Source of the DNA: Apricaphanius iberus
Lineage: Eukaryota; Chordata; Actinopteri; Cyprinodontiformes; Aphaniidae
Length of the DNA stretch: 64,000 nucleotides
Direction of reading: 5' to 3'
Assembly (NCBI GenBank): GCA_028564705.1
Contig: JAPXFQ010000113.1
Span: 1,922,001 to 1,986,000, forward strand
Shown: piece after piece, positions 25,861 to 61,278 of the stretch
How the letters are laid out: each line of letters starts with the position of its first letter
Numbering within the stretch: position 1 is the first letter of the stretch
Translations under genes and position numbers: made by a program
Notes under the pieces: model-generated
Told to the model about the DNA's origin: nothing
The model's database searches: none
What the model saw: the letters and a program-made list of their open reading frames with translations, nothing else

Positions 25861-25924
<64 letters not shown>
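25681..25924. repeat. (TCTA)n(TGTC)n and (TTTC)n microsatellites between pdx1 and urad
   Basis: Tetranucleotide arrays at 25681-25750 and 25858-25924 fill much of the 657-bp space between the two stop codons. They account for the Lys-Glu-Arg and Leu-Ser-Val rich frames read through here. Confidence 0.95.
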
Positions 25925-26062
25925 TGCATACAGAATATCTTTTTTTGCACAGCCACATTTAGTTTCAGACGGAAAACAAGAATGCAACAGGTTTTTATGA
26001 ATGATTATATTACGTATGTCAACATCCACGTGTGTATAAAAGCCTTAATTGTGTGCACATGA

Positions 26063-26068
26063 TTTATT
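26063..26068 (-). terminator. urad polyadenylation signal (candidate)
   Basis: AATAAA on the minus strand, about 116 bp after the urad stop. A plus-strand AATAAA at about 26102 could serve pdx1, which would make the two 3' ends overlap. Confidence 0.4.
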
Positions 26069-26183
26069 AATTATACAGTTTAACATTTCATATAAGTTTG
26101 AAATAAAAACACAATCACTTAAGTATTACAGGTCTCTGTTATATGTGGTGAAGATGGAACAGAGAACGGCATACAGCCAGGTT

Positions 26184-26816
26184 TTATAACTTGTTTGGAG
26201 TTTCAGAGAGCACGAGACCCTGGAGACGCAGGCGGCAGATCTTCTTCACCTCCCCAATGCCGCGGGCCCTCTCCGCCGCGCGCTCGTACTGGCAGCGCTC
26301 GGAGAGCTCGCGCAAGATGTTCGCCTTGTCGTTCATCCGCGCACAGATGACAAACGGGAAGCCGAAGCGCCTCTTGTACTCCTCGTTCAGCCGCGCTACA
26401 CGCGAGGCTTCCGCCGAGCTAAGAGCGTCCATCCCTGCTCGGGCCTGCTCCTCCTGGGACTCCCGTGTCAAAGCGCCACTGTGGAGATTCCTGCCCGCGA
26501 GGTCCGGGTGACACCTGAGGATCCCCTCCTTACCTGGACACACATGGGGACTCATAAATTATACTGCTTCTAGTTTGGATACAATAAGCAAATGCAAATG
26601 CTGAAGATGCTTGAAACGCAGCAAAAGTCATTTAACCTCACCAGACTCCGGGAGGGCATCGATGAATTCATTAATTGCAGCTTCTAAAGCACTTAAGCTC
26701 ATAAACGGCCGACAGCTCCAAACAGCGGCTGTTATAAGAGGACATTTCTCCACCACGTTCCCGAAAATAGTCACAAAATCTTCATAAGACAGAGCATTTA
26801 CCGCTGAAATGTCCAT
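26184..26816 (-). CDS. urad: urad, OHCU decarboxylase (2 exons)
   Basis: Exons 26642-26816 and 26184-26533 join in phase 1 to 174 residues. 2-oxo-4-hydroxy-4-carboxy-5-ureidoimidazoline decarboxylase catalyses the last step from urate to S-allantoin, after uricase and HIU hydrolase, in peroxisomes. Family marks are 'MDISAVNALSYEDFV', 'CPLITAAVWS' and 'GILRCHPDLAG', whose His is the proposed catalytic residue. 'LNEEYKRRFGFPFVICAR' and 'EVKKICRLRL' are also conserved. The C-terminal tripeptide NKL fits a peroxisomal PTS1. The start at 26816 matches the family; an in-frame ATG at 26876 would add 20 basic residues. In tetrapods cdx2 separates pdx1 from urad. Confidence 0.95.
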
Positions 26817-26879
26817 GGGAACAGTTTTTGTGGTTGTAGGGGCAGTGTTTAATGACCTTCGGACAACACTTTTCAAAAC

Positions 26880-29040
26880 AGGTTAACGCACTGCTGGACA
26901 TTCAACTGGCAAAAATCTTGACTCTTGTGACACCTAGTGGCTGAAGAGCACAGAGCTGGACAGCGTCTCCTCCAGTGGCTGAATCAGTTTACATTGCGTT
27001 GCAAAACTATTCAGACACTCCTTGAACTTCTACTTCTTCACACGTTCCAACCACAAACCTTAATGTATTTGATTGGGGTTATATTTGATGTTTTATTACA
27101 AAGTATGACATACTTGTGACGTAAACATTAAATGTTAGTTTTTTATATACAAAGCTGAGAGTCTAGTTTAGTATAGGGTGACATATGGTAATTTTAGACA
27201 TCGGATAAAATGGGACAAATAAGGTTTCAACCCTTTATCTCTTTAAATATCATCAGCCAATAAAAATGCATACTACCTTGCTTTTTGTAATATAAAATTT
27301 TTATTGGTCTGAAGTATCAGAGATGGGAGGAGCTAAGCTTTGAAAAATCTGTTTTTCGAAACATTGCAGGTGAGAACCCTGACATCAATTTTGTCATCGT
27401 GATTATAAGGATACTGCAGCTAAAGTTATGTGAATATAACAAGAAAACATGAATGAAATGTTTAGTGCTGTGTGTTAGTTTTATCTTAATATCAAAAATG
27501 ATTAGCAGTATGATTTAATTTTGCAAGGAAAATTAATTTTAGCTAATGTGGTGTTCAGGCAAATTGGTACATTTTCAGCTAAAATGGGACACTTTTTGCT
27601 GATGTTAATGGATATGAATTTAAGCCACAAGGATCAGAAATCACCAGGAACCAGGAAGCGGTCAAAGCCACCAAGTTTTTGTCTCACCAGATAGTAACAC
27701 TTTGATACATCAAAATAAAAAGTACAACAAAGGAAAAGAAAACCAACAGGAAAGCACAAAGTACAACCCGACTTGATGCTTGCAGATTTACTACGATGAC
27801 TTGGATGACCCCAGAGCAACAGAGGAGTGGATTCGTTGTGGTGGATGTGTGGCATGGTTTCATGAGGGCTGTGGGAAAGACAACGGTATTCTGGAGGATG
27901 CAGGATTTGTGTGTAGAACGGGCATTGAGTAGGCCCATATGTTATGTAGTCAGATAAATAATTGATATTTACATATAATTGGTTGATTCTGATTGATGCA
28001 ATGTTTTTAAATTCAACTTGTAGACCTAGGTCTACTTGAAAATTGCCTCCTAGTTTCGGGGTAGTAAAGTTACTTTGCTGAGAGTGTTTCAAAGAAAACA
28101 TATTTTGTTAATTGATAACTGACTTCATTAACTAAATATTTAATTGATGATTGATAACTGACTTTATGAACAAGTAAATTGCATTGTTATTCTTCAATTT
28201 TGTTGCCAGTTCTTCAAACCACATCACATGTCCCATTTTACCTGAACCTCTGCCCGGATCAGATAGTGGTCCCTTGTAGCCTTTAAAGGTTAAATTCTTG
28301 TAAACTATTGTTATTGGCAATATATTTTCTACACAGAAATGTTACCAAGACTCATAGTAAGCTATAAAATTCCTTAATTTCACCAGGTTTATCATTTTGG
28401 TTTACTTGAGATTCATATGCTCCTCCTCTTTTACACCTATTTTGAAAATGCTTTTTCTCTTTTGCCACCTTCTTGGATGAGGAACTGGGACATCAAATAA
28501 AACTGTTCAGGTAAGTTTTAAATATACTTCTTTGGCATGATTGTGTTGAAATGCGTTTCTAGTAATTGTTGAAACGCTTAATATATAAACACATTTTAAA
28601 AGATAATAATACTGCAATGAATTTGTGAATTTGTGTCCCACAATATGTGCGCAACCCTGTGTGTGAATGTGACATTATTCACATCATTTTGAAGGATTTA
28701 TCAACCCCTTTTTCGAAAGATATACTCTTTCAGGTTCCTGGGTATCCGTAATAGGGTTCCACGAGGGAAAGCAAATAATAATAAAAAAAAAAATATATAT
28801 ATATATAGGCTATATATAAAGTGTACCATTGATGCATGAGCTGGACAAATCAAATTATCATTTTTTGATGAGATTTTTTAAAACATTTTTGTTCACTTAG
28901 CCCACATACAGTGACTTCACTTGGTAAATGACCTGTATTTGTATAGCGCTTTACTCGGTCTCTACGGACCCCAAAGCGCTTAACACTACATTCAGTCATT
29001 CACCCATTCACGCACACATTCACACACACACTTAATACCA
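26880..29040. other. urad-flt3 intergenic region, transposon debris
   Basis: Contents: a fragment of the common DNA transposon at 26990-27120, a pogo-like transposase piece at 27785-27905, an AT repeat near 28785-28810, and a short widespread fish repeat at 28930-29040 ('tgtatttgtatagcgcttt', 'attcacccattcacgcacac'). No host exon is seen. Confidence 0.5.
27785..27905 (+). pseudogene. Pogo-like transposase C-terminal zinc-finger fragment
   Basis: The plus strand encodes 'EEWIRCGGCVAWFHEGCGK', a C-x2-C-x3-WxH-x2-C pattern. Such a PHD-like finger occurs at the end of pogo/Tigger-type transposases in fish. No DDE core is seen nearby, so this is a remnant. 'aaaatgggac' blocks at 27208-27217 and 27581-27590 and a 'tcccatttta' block near 28232 may belong to the same element. 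Confidence 0.5.
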
Positions 29041-29339
29041 GATCACTTCAGTACTCTACCACCTAATATTACACATATCTGTTGCCTTCCCCTGTCTGTC
29101 CTGGTTCTTTCTCTCTCTCTTTTCTTTTTCTTCATTCTCACAGCTCTGACAATGTTCAAATTTACAGGAGTCAAAATACATTCAGGGGTCGTGTCAACAA
29201 AATTTTTTTTTATTTGAGCAGTTTGGTTTTTTTTAATCTGAAGGGAATCGGTCATTTTGACAGATTGCAATTTTTACCTCTGACCACCCATGACCTTTTC
29301 AACTTTATGCAAAGAGTTCATGAAACTCATTGATCAAAA

Positions 29340-29733
29340 AAAATGTTGGGTAACACAGACACAGCCATTGGGTGGCGCTACTCCACATTCCAGCTTCACA
29401 GAAGAAGAAAACCCTCCCACAGGGAAGGGAGGGGGAAGAGGAACAGAGGGTATATAAGGGCTGCTTGGGCTCAGATCGACCTCTTCCAGGTTAGCACAGG
29501 GTTTCGTCAAAGGGAGAAGTTCCCTACTCCCTTTGCTGGTGAAGGCAGATGGGAAAAACATTGCAGCATTGATCGACTGTCTGTTAGAGACAACAACAAG
29601 GAATCCATTACCACAAAGAAAATTAGCCCCTATTGGGAACTGAACTGGCAGCTAAGATAAGGTTCCCCTGGAAGTCTCTACTGTGAAACAAACAGTCACA
29701 GACTTATCGCCAAACATTCTGATGGGTGAGCCA
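29340..29733 (+). promoter_or_regulatory. GC-richer block with TATA box, LTR-like
   Basis: A TATA box 'gtatataagg' at about 29449-29458 lies in a purine-rich GC-richer block, next to the gypsy Gag-protease remnant but on the opposite strand. It might be an LTR of another element. I see no second copy in the window. Confidence 0.3.
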
Positions 29734-30228
29734 TTAGCAGCAGCAGACCGGGGGAACCAGGCTCTTCTGAGAACCAGAGTGGACAAGAAAACGTCTCCCC
29801 GACCTTGAGACCTCGATGAAAAGCAGCCTTTCCCTGTCGCTAATAGTCTGGGCTGCTAACAAGTGATGGAGGGCTTTGGTGCCGAATTGCTGGTGGCAGA
29901 AGCAAGATGCTGATCGTCTCTGTAGCGATCCTCGCCTCCTGATGCCAGTCTCTGGCGATGGTGCTAAAGGCTCAGCAGATGTCGCTTGAGGTGCAGGTGC
30001 CACCGCTTGGCCTGCAAAGCTCTTCGTAGCCAGGAAGATGCGATCGGCTTCTTTAGCTAGGGAGCGGTAGTCTCTTCACGGCAGCAGTGGGGTGGTTGCG
30101 AGGACAGTCCGCACTAGAGCTGAGAGCTGTCGGAGGAACAGGTGGATGAAAAAGAACCCGCCGTCATCAGTACCCAGCAGGGACAACTTGCTCTCCATGA
30201 TTTTGAGGGCTGTGCCATCACCCAACCC

Positions 30229-30260
<32 letters not shown>

Positions 30261-30650
30261 AGAGAGGAGTTCCTCTGTCCATTCTGCGGCGGGAGAGGGA
30301 GTGGCATTGGCACTGAAGCAACAGCTCCTTGAGGGCGGCATACTTTCCATGGGCTGGGGGTTCCTGGAGAAGTTTACATTGCTTGTGACAATGGATCCAG
30401 TGAGGCAACCACATAGTGGTATTTCATGTTGTCCGAGGAAATTCCATGCAGTGCAAACTGAACCTCATTGGGGATGAACCAGGAGGATCAGCAGCCAGAA
30501 GTCCAGGAGTTTTACAGCCACAGAAAAAGAAGCTGGGGATGCCGGTGGATATTCCACGGCAGCAGGCGTCACAGGAGAGGGGCTCGCTTCAGCTTCGGAC
30601 AGAATCAATTCCAGGGTCACCATTGTGGGGGAATAAATAGACGACACAAA
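29734..30650 (-). pseudogene. Ty3/gypsy Gag-protease remnant
   Basis: Read on the minus strand, two frames give a gypsy-type Gag end and protease start. 'HGKYAALKELLLQ', 'SGLGDGTALKIMESKLSLLG' and 'FIHLFLRQLSALVRTVLA' come first. After a stop, 'YRSLAKEADRIFLAT', 'CFCHQQFGTKA' and 'SGRRFLVHSGSQKSLVPP' follow. In the last motif His replaces the catalytic Asp of the usual D-(S/T)-G. A (GA)n tract at 30229-30257 expands a Ser-Leu run inside Gag. The polymerase is missing. Confidence 0.75.
30229..30257. repeat. (GA)n microsatellite
   Basis: About 14 GA units within the gypsy Gag remnant. It produces the repetitive Ser-Leu or Glu-Arg frames. Confidence 0.95.
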
Positions 30651-32281
30651 AGAGCTAGGTTTGATCGCCTCTTTATCTCAAGTCCAGCTGAATAATGTTA
30701 AGCCAGAACACATACCATAAGAACACAATATTCGCACCAAAAATCCATATATTTTTAAAAAAATGCAAACATCCTGTTCTCTGGGTGTGAGTGGAGCCTC
30801 CTGGTGGTCTGTCCCAATACTTCAACTCATCATGAAAGGAAAAAAGAAATGAATAGTACTTAATCACTAAAACCATTAGCAGAACAACAAACAGTATAAA
30901 ACTTTAAAAAGAAATTAACTTCACTCCAGATATATTTTCTTTATTGTGTTAAATATATTTTAATACTGTAATACATGAGATTATGAAGTATTCTATACCA
31001 CACTGTAAACCCGAATAAGTAGGCAGAACTCAAAAAAAGTGAGGCAATCAGTTGCCACAGTATATCAAAGCTTAAATATTTGGAGTTTATGTTAAATATA
31101 TTTTCTAATTATAATTAAATTAAACTTACCGACTAAGCCAACTCAGGGCAGCAAACCAAGTACATTCTGGGAATTGTTGTATTTCAGCCACATGAGTAAA
31201 AAATACATTTTCTGGCTTTTCTCAGTATAGAATGCTCCAAATTAAAAAAAAAAAATAATCACATTTCTACTACATATCTGACCCACTTTAAATACAGATT
31301 CATCTTTCCAGGGGTGAAGTATTCCTTTAAGTTATGTTAGTGTCATCCACTTTTATAAAACTGACATTAACTTATAGATAACTTAGATGAATACATTATA
31401 TATTCACACTCTTAAATTCAATCACTCTAAACACAGACAATATAAAGAGTAGAATTGTAATAACTGTGAATGTGGTATTAACAGAGACACCATATTCAAT
31501 AAGTATATAATTTGTAACTCATGGGTATCTCAATACAACAGACTTCCAAGTCACTCATGGTGTCAAAAACATGCCCCCAAGCACCCGGGGAAATATGATA
31601 ATTAGGTTACTCAAAATGTTCAAACATTTGGTCTGCAAATCCTGGTTTATGGAAAGTTGGCGAGGGTAAATCAGCTGCTTATCCCTTTACTATGTTGGAA
31701 AAGGGTTTGTATGCAGACCATGTTAAGATTAAAATGAAAAAGGAGGGAGGAATTCTCTATGGTTGGATGAACCAAGGTTCTGTGATGTGCTTAGGGCACC
31801 ATCTGGTGGAGTGTTGTATGACACTGCCTTGGACAAACATCCGTCCACTTGACGGGTTTGGGGTGGCAACACAGGGGTCTGACTGGCACACTACGGGTTC
31901 TATTGCAGTCCGAGACATTAGTTTTCACATTGTTGCAGCACCCTTCTTTATAAACTGTTGTAGAGAGAGGGTGCTTGATGAGGACACAGTTGAACAAATG
32001 AGGGAGAAGAAATATGTCGCTTATTGTTGGACTTTTATTGAAAGCAGGAGCGATAGGCAGATTTGTGGATTCAGGTTCTAAGTTGCGCCCGGAGCCAGAG
32101 GCACATCCTGGCAGCATGGATGGATTTTATCCGAAAATCTATGCCGCTATGTAAATTTGTTTTGATGATGTGAGCGGTTCTGGTTGAAACCTTGGAATGT
32201 GAAATGTAATTCTCATTCTTACTGTTACAGGAAATAGGTAACAGGGGGTGAAAATACTGCAATTCCAGGACATCGATCAGC
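30651..32281. other. Intergenic region, unrecognised
   Basis: Mostly AT-rich. A 129-codon frame at 31692-32081 has an even amino-acid composition and ends shortly before the glycoprotein-like frames, but I do not recognise it. A splice-acceptor-like 'cttactgttacag' ends at 32231. Confidence 0.3.
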
Positions 32282-34251
32282 ATGGCCAAACGGCATGAAA
32301 ATAGAATCAAGAAATTATGTCACAAGCATAAGAAAGATAAACACAATGATAAGAATCTGGCAAATAAACGAATGAAGAAAGGCAGAAATTCCTGTGGTGC
32401 CTGATGGCACTCTCCTTTATAATTGGAATTCTAATATTTTTTCTGATCAAGTTGAATGTGAATTGAATAATTTGATGATTGAAGAAAGTGTGACTTTTGA
32501 GACAAATATTGAATACAATGATATTGTAGGCCATTATTTTTGGTCTCTAAGGGAAATAGATTTACCTAGATTTTCAAACTCCTCCTCACTGAAGGAGAGG
32601 AAAAATTTGATGTTTTATTTCGACAGCAGGTGTATGTCTAAATTTGAGAAATGAGCAAGGATTACATAAGTCCTTCGGACTGGCTTCAAATTAAAGCATA
32701 CTCTTCTAATCTGACCTGGGAAATTTTAATCAAACAGACTCTTCAGCGATGTCCTAAATGTAAAAATAGTCAAACTTATGGGGGAATAATGACAATAGAG
32801 ACGAATGAAAAACTTTTATCTCTTTTATTAGGACTGAAAATCACTATTAATGACACAAAATCTAAATCCTGCAGATATCTTCAGAAAGAAACTAGGACAT
32901 CTAGGTTTTCTCATGTAGGTGAAAGATTCTCTTCATTTATACATGGAATTGTCACTGTAAAACTGAATCAGGCCTGAAACAGAATTCTGGTAAGAAACCT
33001 GAGTGGTTCAATAAAAATGGCACATGGTGCTTTAATACCTCATAAGTTGAGTGGAGCAACATTAGGCCTATCTGGTGGCCCGACTACAGTCCTGAAATAA
33101 CAAAATATAATGGCAGTAAAATAGGTATTACTGAAAAGAAGCCAGAGGATTCAATTTCCTCTGAAGAAGAAAATTGTTTAATTGATAATGAACCCCAGCA
33201 GAATGTGAACCAAATTGAGAGGAAATCTACTGCAGAAAATCAGCATTCAGTTCATTCAAGAGCTAAAAGATTCTATGACGGACACACCACTTCAGAATAT
33301 TCTGTAAATTCAGATGAAGCAAAAGAGAAATGTTATTTTTGTGACACACAAAAATTAAAAATAGGAAAAGCAATGTCATTCAACTGGACAATGTTTATTA
33401 CCCCTGCAACAATATATCTAAATTCAGAAGGTTGGACTCTGTATCGAGCATATCATTTGAACAATAAAATAATAGAATGGTATAGAAAAATACCTCATTT
33501 TAAAAACACACAGGTGTCTAATTGGATGAATAAAAATGAAAGCGATCCAACCGATTTAGATACAGGTTTTCATGCCTGGAATACTATGATGGGCTTATGT
33601 ATTTCAAAAGGAACATACAATTCAAGAGATATGGCAAAATTGTGAACCTGTTAAAACGAGATTAACCGGCCAAAGGGCCAGTATTTGGTCTAATGAACCA
33701 GAAAATTGGACATGGGATGAAATTTGGGTTTCAATTCAGGAATTAATACCCCTTTTCAACATCCTGAGAGAGAACATGAAATTCCAGCCCCACGGAGAAA
33801 TTATTCAATATTATTACAACAATGTAGTACACAAATCCTGTCTAAAGCTAGAAGCCCAGTAGCAAAATTAATGACTGAGTTTTGGAACGAACAAATCTAC
33901 GGGTTAACAGTATGTAGGAATTTGCCACAAGATTTTGCAATAACAGAAATATTTAAACCATTATCACCTTACGTGTCAATTAAAACTGGGATGGATGGTG
34001 ATGTCGATTATCAAATATTGAGACCTGGGTTATTTCTTAATAGGCAAACGGATGGCAACCATAAATGTGGTAGACATCCCTGGAGAGAAATTATTTTTCC
34101 AAGAAATGGCCCTTTAAGAGGCTCTCAAGCATGGTATTTCAGTAAATATGATAATTTCCAAGTAGATAATTTGAATCAGACGCTACAATGGGAATACACA
34201 TTTCCAGGCTCACATATTGTTTCAGAAACTGGAGAAGTACAAGCGAATTAA
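32282..34251 (+). pseudogene. Unplaced glycoprotein-like (env-like?) reading frame, degenerate
   Basis: Successive plus-strand frames (32282-32401, 32394-32654, 32651-32977, 33205-33645, 33724-34251) look like one interrupted gene of about 2 kb. The first is very basic (Lys/His/Arg-rich). A hydrophobic run 'LMALSFIIGILIFFLI' follows in a shifted frame. Later frames carry many N-x-S/T sequons, clustered Cys ('CPKCKNSQ', 'CYFCDTQ') and a furin-like 'RAKR'. A basic cytoplasmic leader, membrane anchor and glycosylated ectodomain with a cleavage site suggest a retroviral-type envelope. The family is not recognised and flanking LTRs are not found. Frameshifts and stops make it non-functional. Confidence 0.4.
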
Positions 34252-35879
34252 GCTATGTACATTTTTTAAAACTTGCCCCAAACACACAAATATCTGGACA
34301 TTTCTTGTACTGTTGTTTTACAGGGCTGGCAAGATCTCAGATTAAGAGGCTTCAGGCTGTCTATATATGTGCTAGCAGATAAAACAGAAGTAGAGTTTTT
34401 CAGGACTTTTAATCTTAGCAGAACTTTTGGCTTCTGAGATTTTTGGGGTGGTAGACTTGTCAGAGATTTTTGCAGATTTTAACTGTTGTCAGAGCTCTAA
34501 AGCTGTACTCTTCTGAATTTTGTTTTGTAATCCCTTTTGAGTTAAGATTAAATTTTCGAAAGTTACTTTCTCCTTTTTGACTTGATTCCTTTAAATAGTA
34601 TTAACTTAATACTGAAGTGAGGTTTCAAAAGGACCCCGTAACTCGTGTCTCTAATAATATTTAATACCTGGGGATTGATTGACATTAGGCTTCAGACCTG
34701 TTAGCCGGCAGCACTAGCAGCTGACTAGTGGTCAGAGGAGATTGAGAGTACCTGACATCGGGGATAGGCCGACAGATGTACTCCTGACCTGTCACTTCGA
34801 CTGTGTGTTCGTTGACAGGACACCCCACCTCGAAATGTGAGTAGCTTAATCTCATAACTCTGACAGCGGAACTAATAGGTCAGGCGTCTTAAATTTGCTG
34901 GGTTCTGGGTGGTCCATGTTCTCTAGAGATTGTAAGTATCTGTCTTCACACTGTGGCCATGGGGCTGATGTCTTGCTATCTGTGTGCAGTTCAAGAAACC
35001 AGGAGAGACCACAGTAAACCTGTTCTCAGATTACCTCAGTGGTGTTTTACACAAAGGTTGTTAATTTAAAAGTGTAAAATCATCATTAGGTCCACTGACA
35101 TGAATTGGACAATCTCTGAAGAGATCAATCAGATGAGCGAACTCAGTGTAGTTTCTTAGCTCCATCTATTGAATCTGCATATATAAATATAAATGTATGT
35201 ATTACTTAAAAGATTGTAAGATGAGACTAAGTAAGCGCCCGGGGCTGAAAGAGATCTGTAAGTCAAAAAGTGATGAAAGATTCAGGAAATATTTATGCAT
35301 ATTTACTGTTTAAGTAGGCTGAGACTGAATTACTCTGCTTTTTATATAGGGCGTATGCAAATTAGATTAGTTATAGAATTTAAAATATACGCTTTAACCT
35401 AAATTGAAGCGACCCAAAGTTAATGGCCATGAGCTTTTACTGTATGACAGCAGAGGGGACCGTGAGATAAATATTTCAGAAAGAGTCAGCGAGTATTTAC
35501 GTATATTTTCTGATTAAGTATGCTGAAAGATGAATTCATCTGTCTGATCATGTGGGGCGAAGTGTAAAGTAGGCTCTCAGTAGGCTTCGTTTATAATTAA
35601 GTAAACCCCTAACCGTTGGTTATTGCCTGTTAAAGTTAACTCAAAATAGTTTAGCTTATAATAGTACCATTTAACTAACGGAATTTCAACAATATAAAAA
35701 GCAAAACGTATATACTGGAAAAATGCTAAATACAGCATGCTCAATTCACTGCCAATACAAATGTAAAATGCTCATATTTGTAGAAAAATATAAAGCCAGT
35801 ATATTTTTGATGGTTATAATGCTCAGAATAGAAGGTATATTGTTATATATGCTGTAGATAAAATAATCTGAGTAGGAGA
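34252..35879. other. flt3 3' flank, AT-rich, with an imperfect duplication
   Basis: No coding signal. Two blocks, about 35280-35340 and 35470-35550, share '(t)atttacgtatattt...gattaagtatgctga'-like sequence in the same order, which suggests an old tandem duplication. Part of this region should be the flt3 3' UTR; I see no clear minus-strand AATAAA near the stop. Confidence 0.35.
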
Positions 35880-59183
<23,304 letters not shown>

Positions 59184-59189
59184 TATGCT

Positions 59190-61230
59190 TCTGAGCAGTC
59201 TGGATTACATTCTCAGCCACAGACAGCACTGTGAAACTCTGCTGTGCAGGATGTGAGCCACTATGTTTTAAAGAGGAAGTAATACACTGCAAATGTTTAC
59301 GCCCTTACTTCAGTCACATATCCGGAATATTCATGATGTAGAATGTAAAACAAATGAAAAATGTTAAAAGCACGTATATTATTCCTGGTGGCACAAGTTT
59401 TAAGAAAATAGGGTGACAAAAGACAAATTAATCATCACTTTCAATACCTTTCTATTTATTTTAGGGTCAATATTCTTGTTTTTCAAAATACAAGGAAACT
59501 TGCACTATAGACAGAGCTGGTCCAAAATGTGATAAGGCCCAGAGCACAACTAAATCTGGGGGTCCCACTTTCTGTTAGCACTACCACAGCTCAAACAATT
59601 TTACAACTATACTAGTAAGTCGACAGTTGATTTTAGCCTATCACAGAACACAACTCTCTTGCCACATTTGCCGTTGTTGGCAGGGTCCGTTTGTACTGAT
59701 CCATGGATTCAAAATTGGTGGCACCCTGCCTGGAACACGAGGACGTGCTTGCAGAAAGTGAGATGTGACAATGTGGGGTCCTGTCACTATGCCTCTGACA
59801 GATCATGCGCCTTGGCCACTGAAATATCTCTTTGGCTGACTGGTTAATGTGCATGACTCTCACCCGGGAGTCTGGGAATTGAATCCTACGTGGACCATCG
59901 TTGTGGGCCTTGACACAGGGATTAAAAAAATAGGATTAATGCATCCCTTACAGGGATAGATTGTGCAAGAGGCTTAGGATAGATATTTTCAGATATTGTC
60001 TTCAATCGACTATATAAATCCATACTACCTCAAAGGAAAAGAATAAAGCTTGAACCTTTCGTTACTGCCTCCTACTACAGCAGTGAACATAACAAACTAT
60101 CTTGTGTTTGGGATCAACACATACACAGGTCAGCAGTTTAAAAATTACAAATCACTGGAGGTATACAGACATTTCACTCATAGCGAGGTACAAGATCTGC
60201 TCACTTGTCGACCACAGGATTGCAACATCACGGCTGTCTCTGCTAAGGTAAACTAAGCTTGGTTCACGCTGGAGTTGGACACTGTACACCTTTTGTATGA
60301 TTTGCTTAACTTCTTTAACCATGGGCATGAACGAGCCATATGCATCAAATCATTGGGTTTAAAAGCCCCCGAACTATTTATCATCATGTCTTACTTTTAA
60401 AATGATTGAAACTTTGCCCTTTCTGAGATGGGCGCTTGTCACAACCGTCTGACAACCAAGCGTAGACAATTGGATTATGGCTAGGGAAATTGATTTTGTC
60501 CAGGTTTATGAACTCCTCACACAAAGCGATCAAAGTACACTAAACTATCCGGTCATGCAACTGATACGTCATCTGACAAAGACCGATATAGTAAAGTGTT
60601 ATCTAAACAACTATTCAAAAGATTTCTGCAAATGGAGCGGAGATGATTAACTATTGTAATAATAACTACTGTAATAGTAATTACTGTAGAGTTTTTACTT
60701 TAATTAGTGCATAGTTTTGTCCAGGGTGATGGCTTTAGGGAGGGAAAATTTCCTGGCAAGCTGAAGCATAGTTCAAGTATGCCTTGGGCCAGCTCCGCAT
60801 TATATTGTATTGGGCTTTTAAGCAGCATTGTTTGTCTTATTATTATTATTGTTAGTTTATTTTTAAAAAAAGAAAGAAAGAAAAAAAACAAAGTAAATCC
60901 CATTAGTTGTTGTGGATGTGACTGCTGTAAGTTGAGTTAGCAGCAGGTGAACGCTGGTGTACCCAGGATGCAGAGCCATGCTCGCTGCCCTGTGCGAGCA
61001 GAAAACAACAACAGGCTACTCTGCAAAGAGGGCAGCTGCATGGCTAGCGACAACAACGACGAACAGGATCTCACGTATGCTGTCGTATTTACTTACAACA
61101 AAATGCCTTTTTATTCAGGATGCGAGGTAATAGATGTTCTACGTGAGCTGAAGTGATTTTGATTCGTTACTTTGAGGGGAAAGTGTTTGTAAAGTAGCTG
61201 GCTAGCAGGCTAGCTCCCCGCTTCTCCTCT
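59190..61230. other. flt3-pan3 divergent intergenic region
   Basis: The head-to-head genes are separated by about 2.1 kb. No other gene is recognised. Short open frames such as 59633-59863 and 60947-61156 lack domains. Both promoters must lie here; the pan3-proximal 300 bp is the GC-richer part. Confidence 0.5.
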
Positions 61231-61278
61231 ATGGTTGAGTATCTTCCGGCAGCAGCGGCGGCAGCAGCGGTGCCATGA
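61231..61278 (+). promoter_or_regulatory. Upstream ORF overlapping the pan3 start codon
   Basis: A 15-codon frame MVEYLP-(A)7-VP stops with the TGA of 'ccATGA', so its stop overlaps the pan3 ATG at 61275-61277 in a different frame. Whether the transcript includes 61231 is not known from sequence. Confidence 0.5.

Noticed and set aside
25805..26029. Lys-Glu-Arg repeat protein
   Set aside because: Pure translation of the (TTTC)n microsatellite. The same applies to part of 55419-55718, apart from the true flt3 exon 9.
30092..30477. Plus-strand frames with Glu-Arg repeats
   Set aside because: Shadow of the (GA)n tract; the opposite strand carries the gypsy Gag homology.
60947..61156. 69-codon plus frame upstream of pan3
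   Set aside because: No family recognised, no in-frame link to the pan3 start, and promoter-proximal composition.
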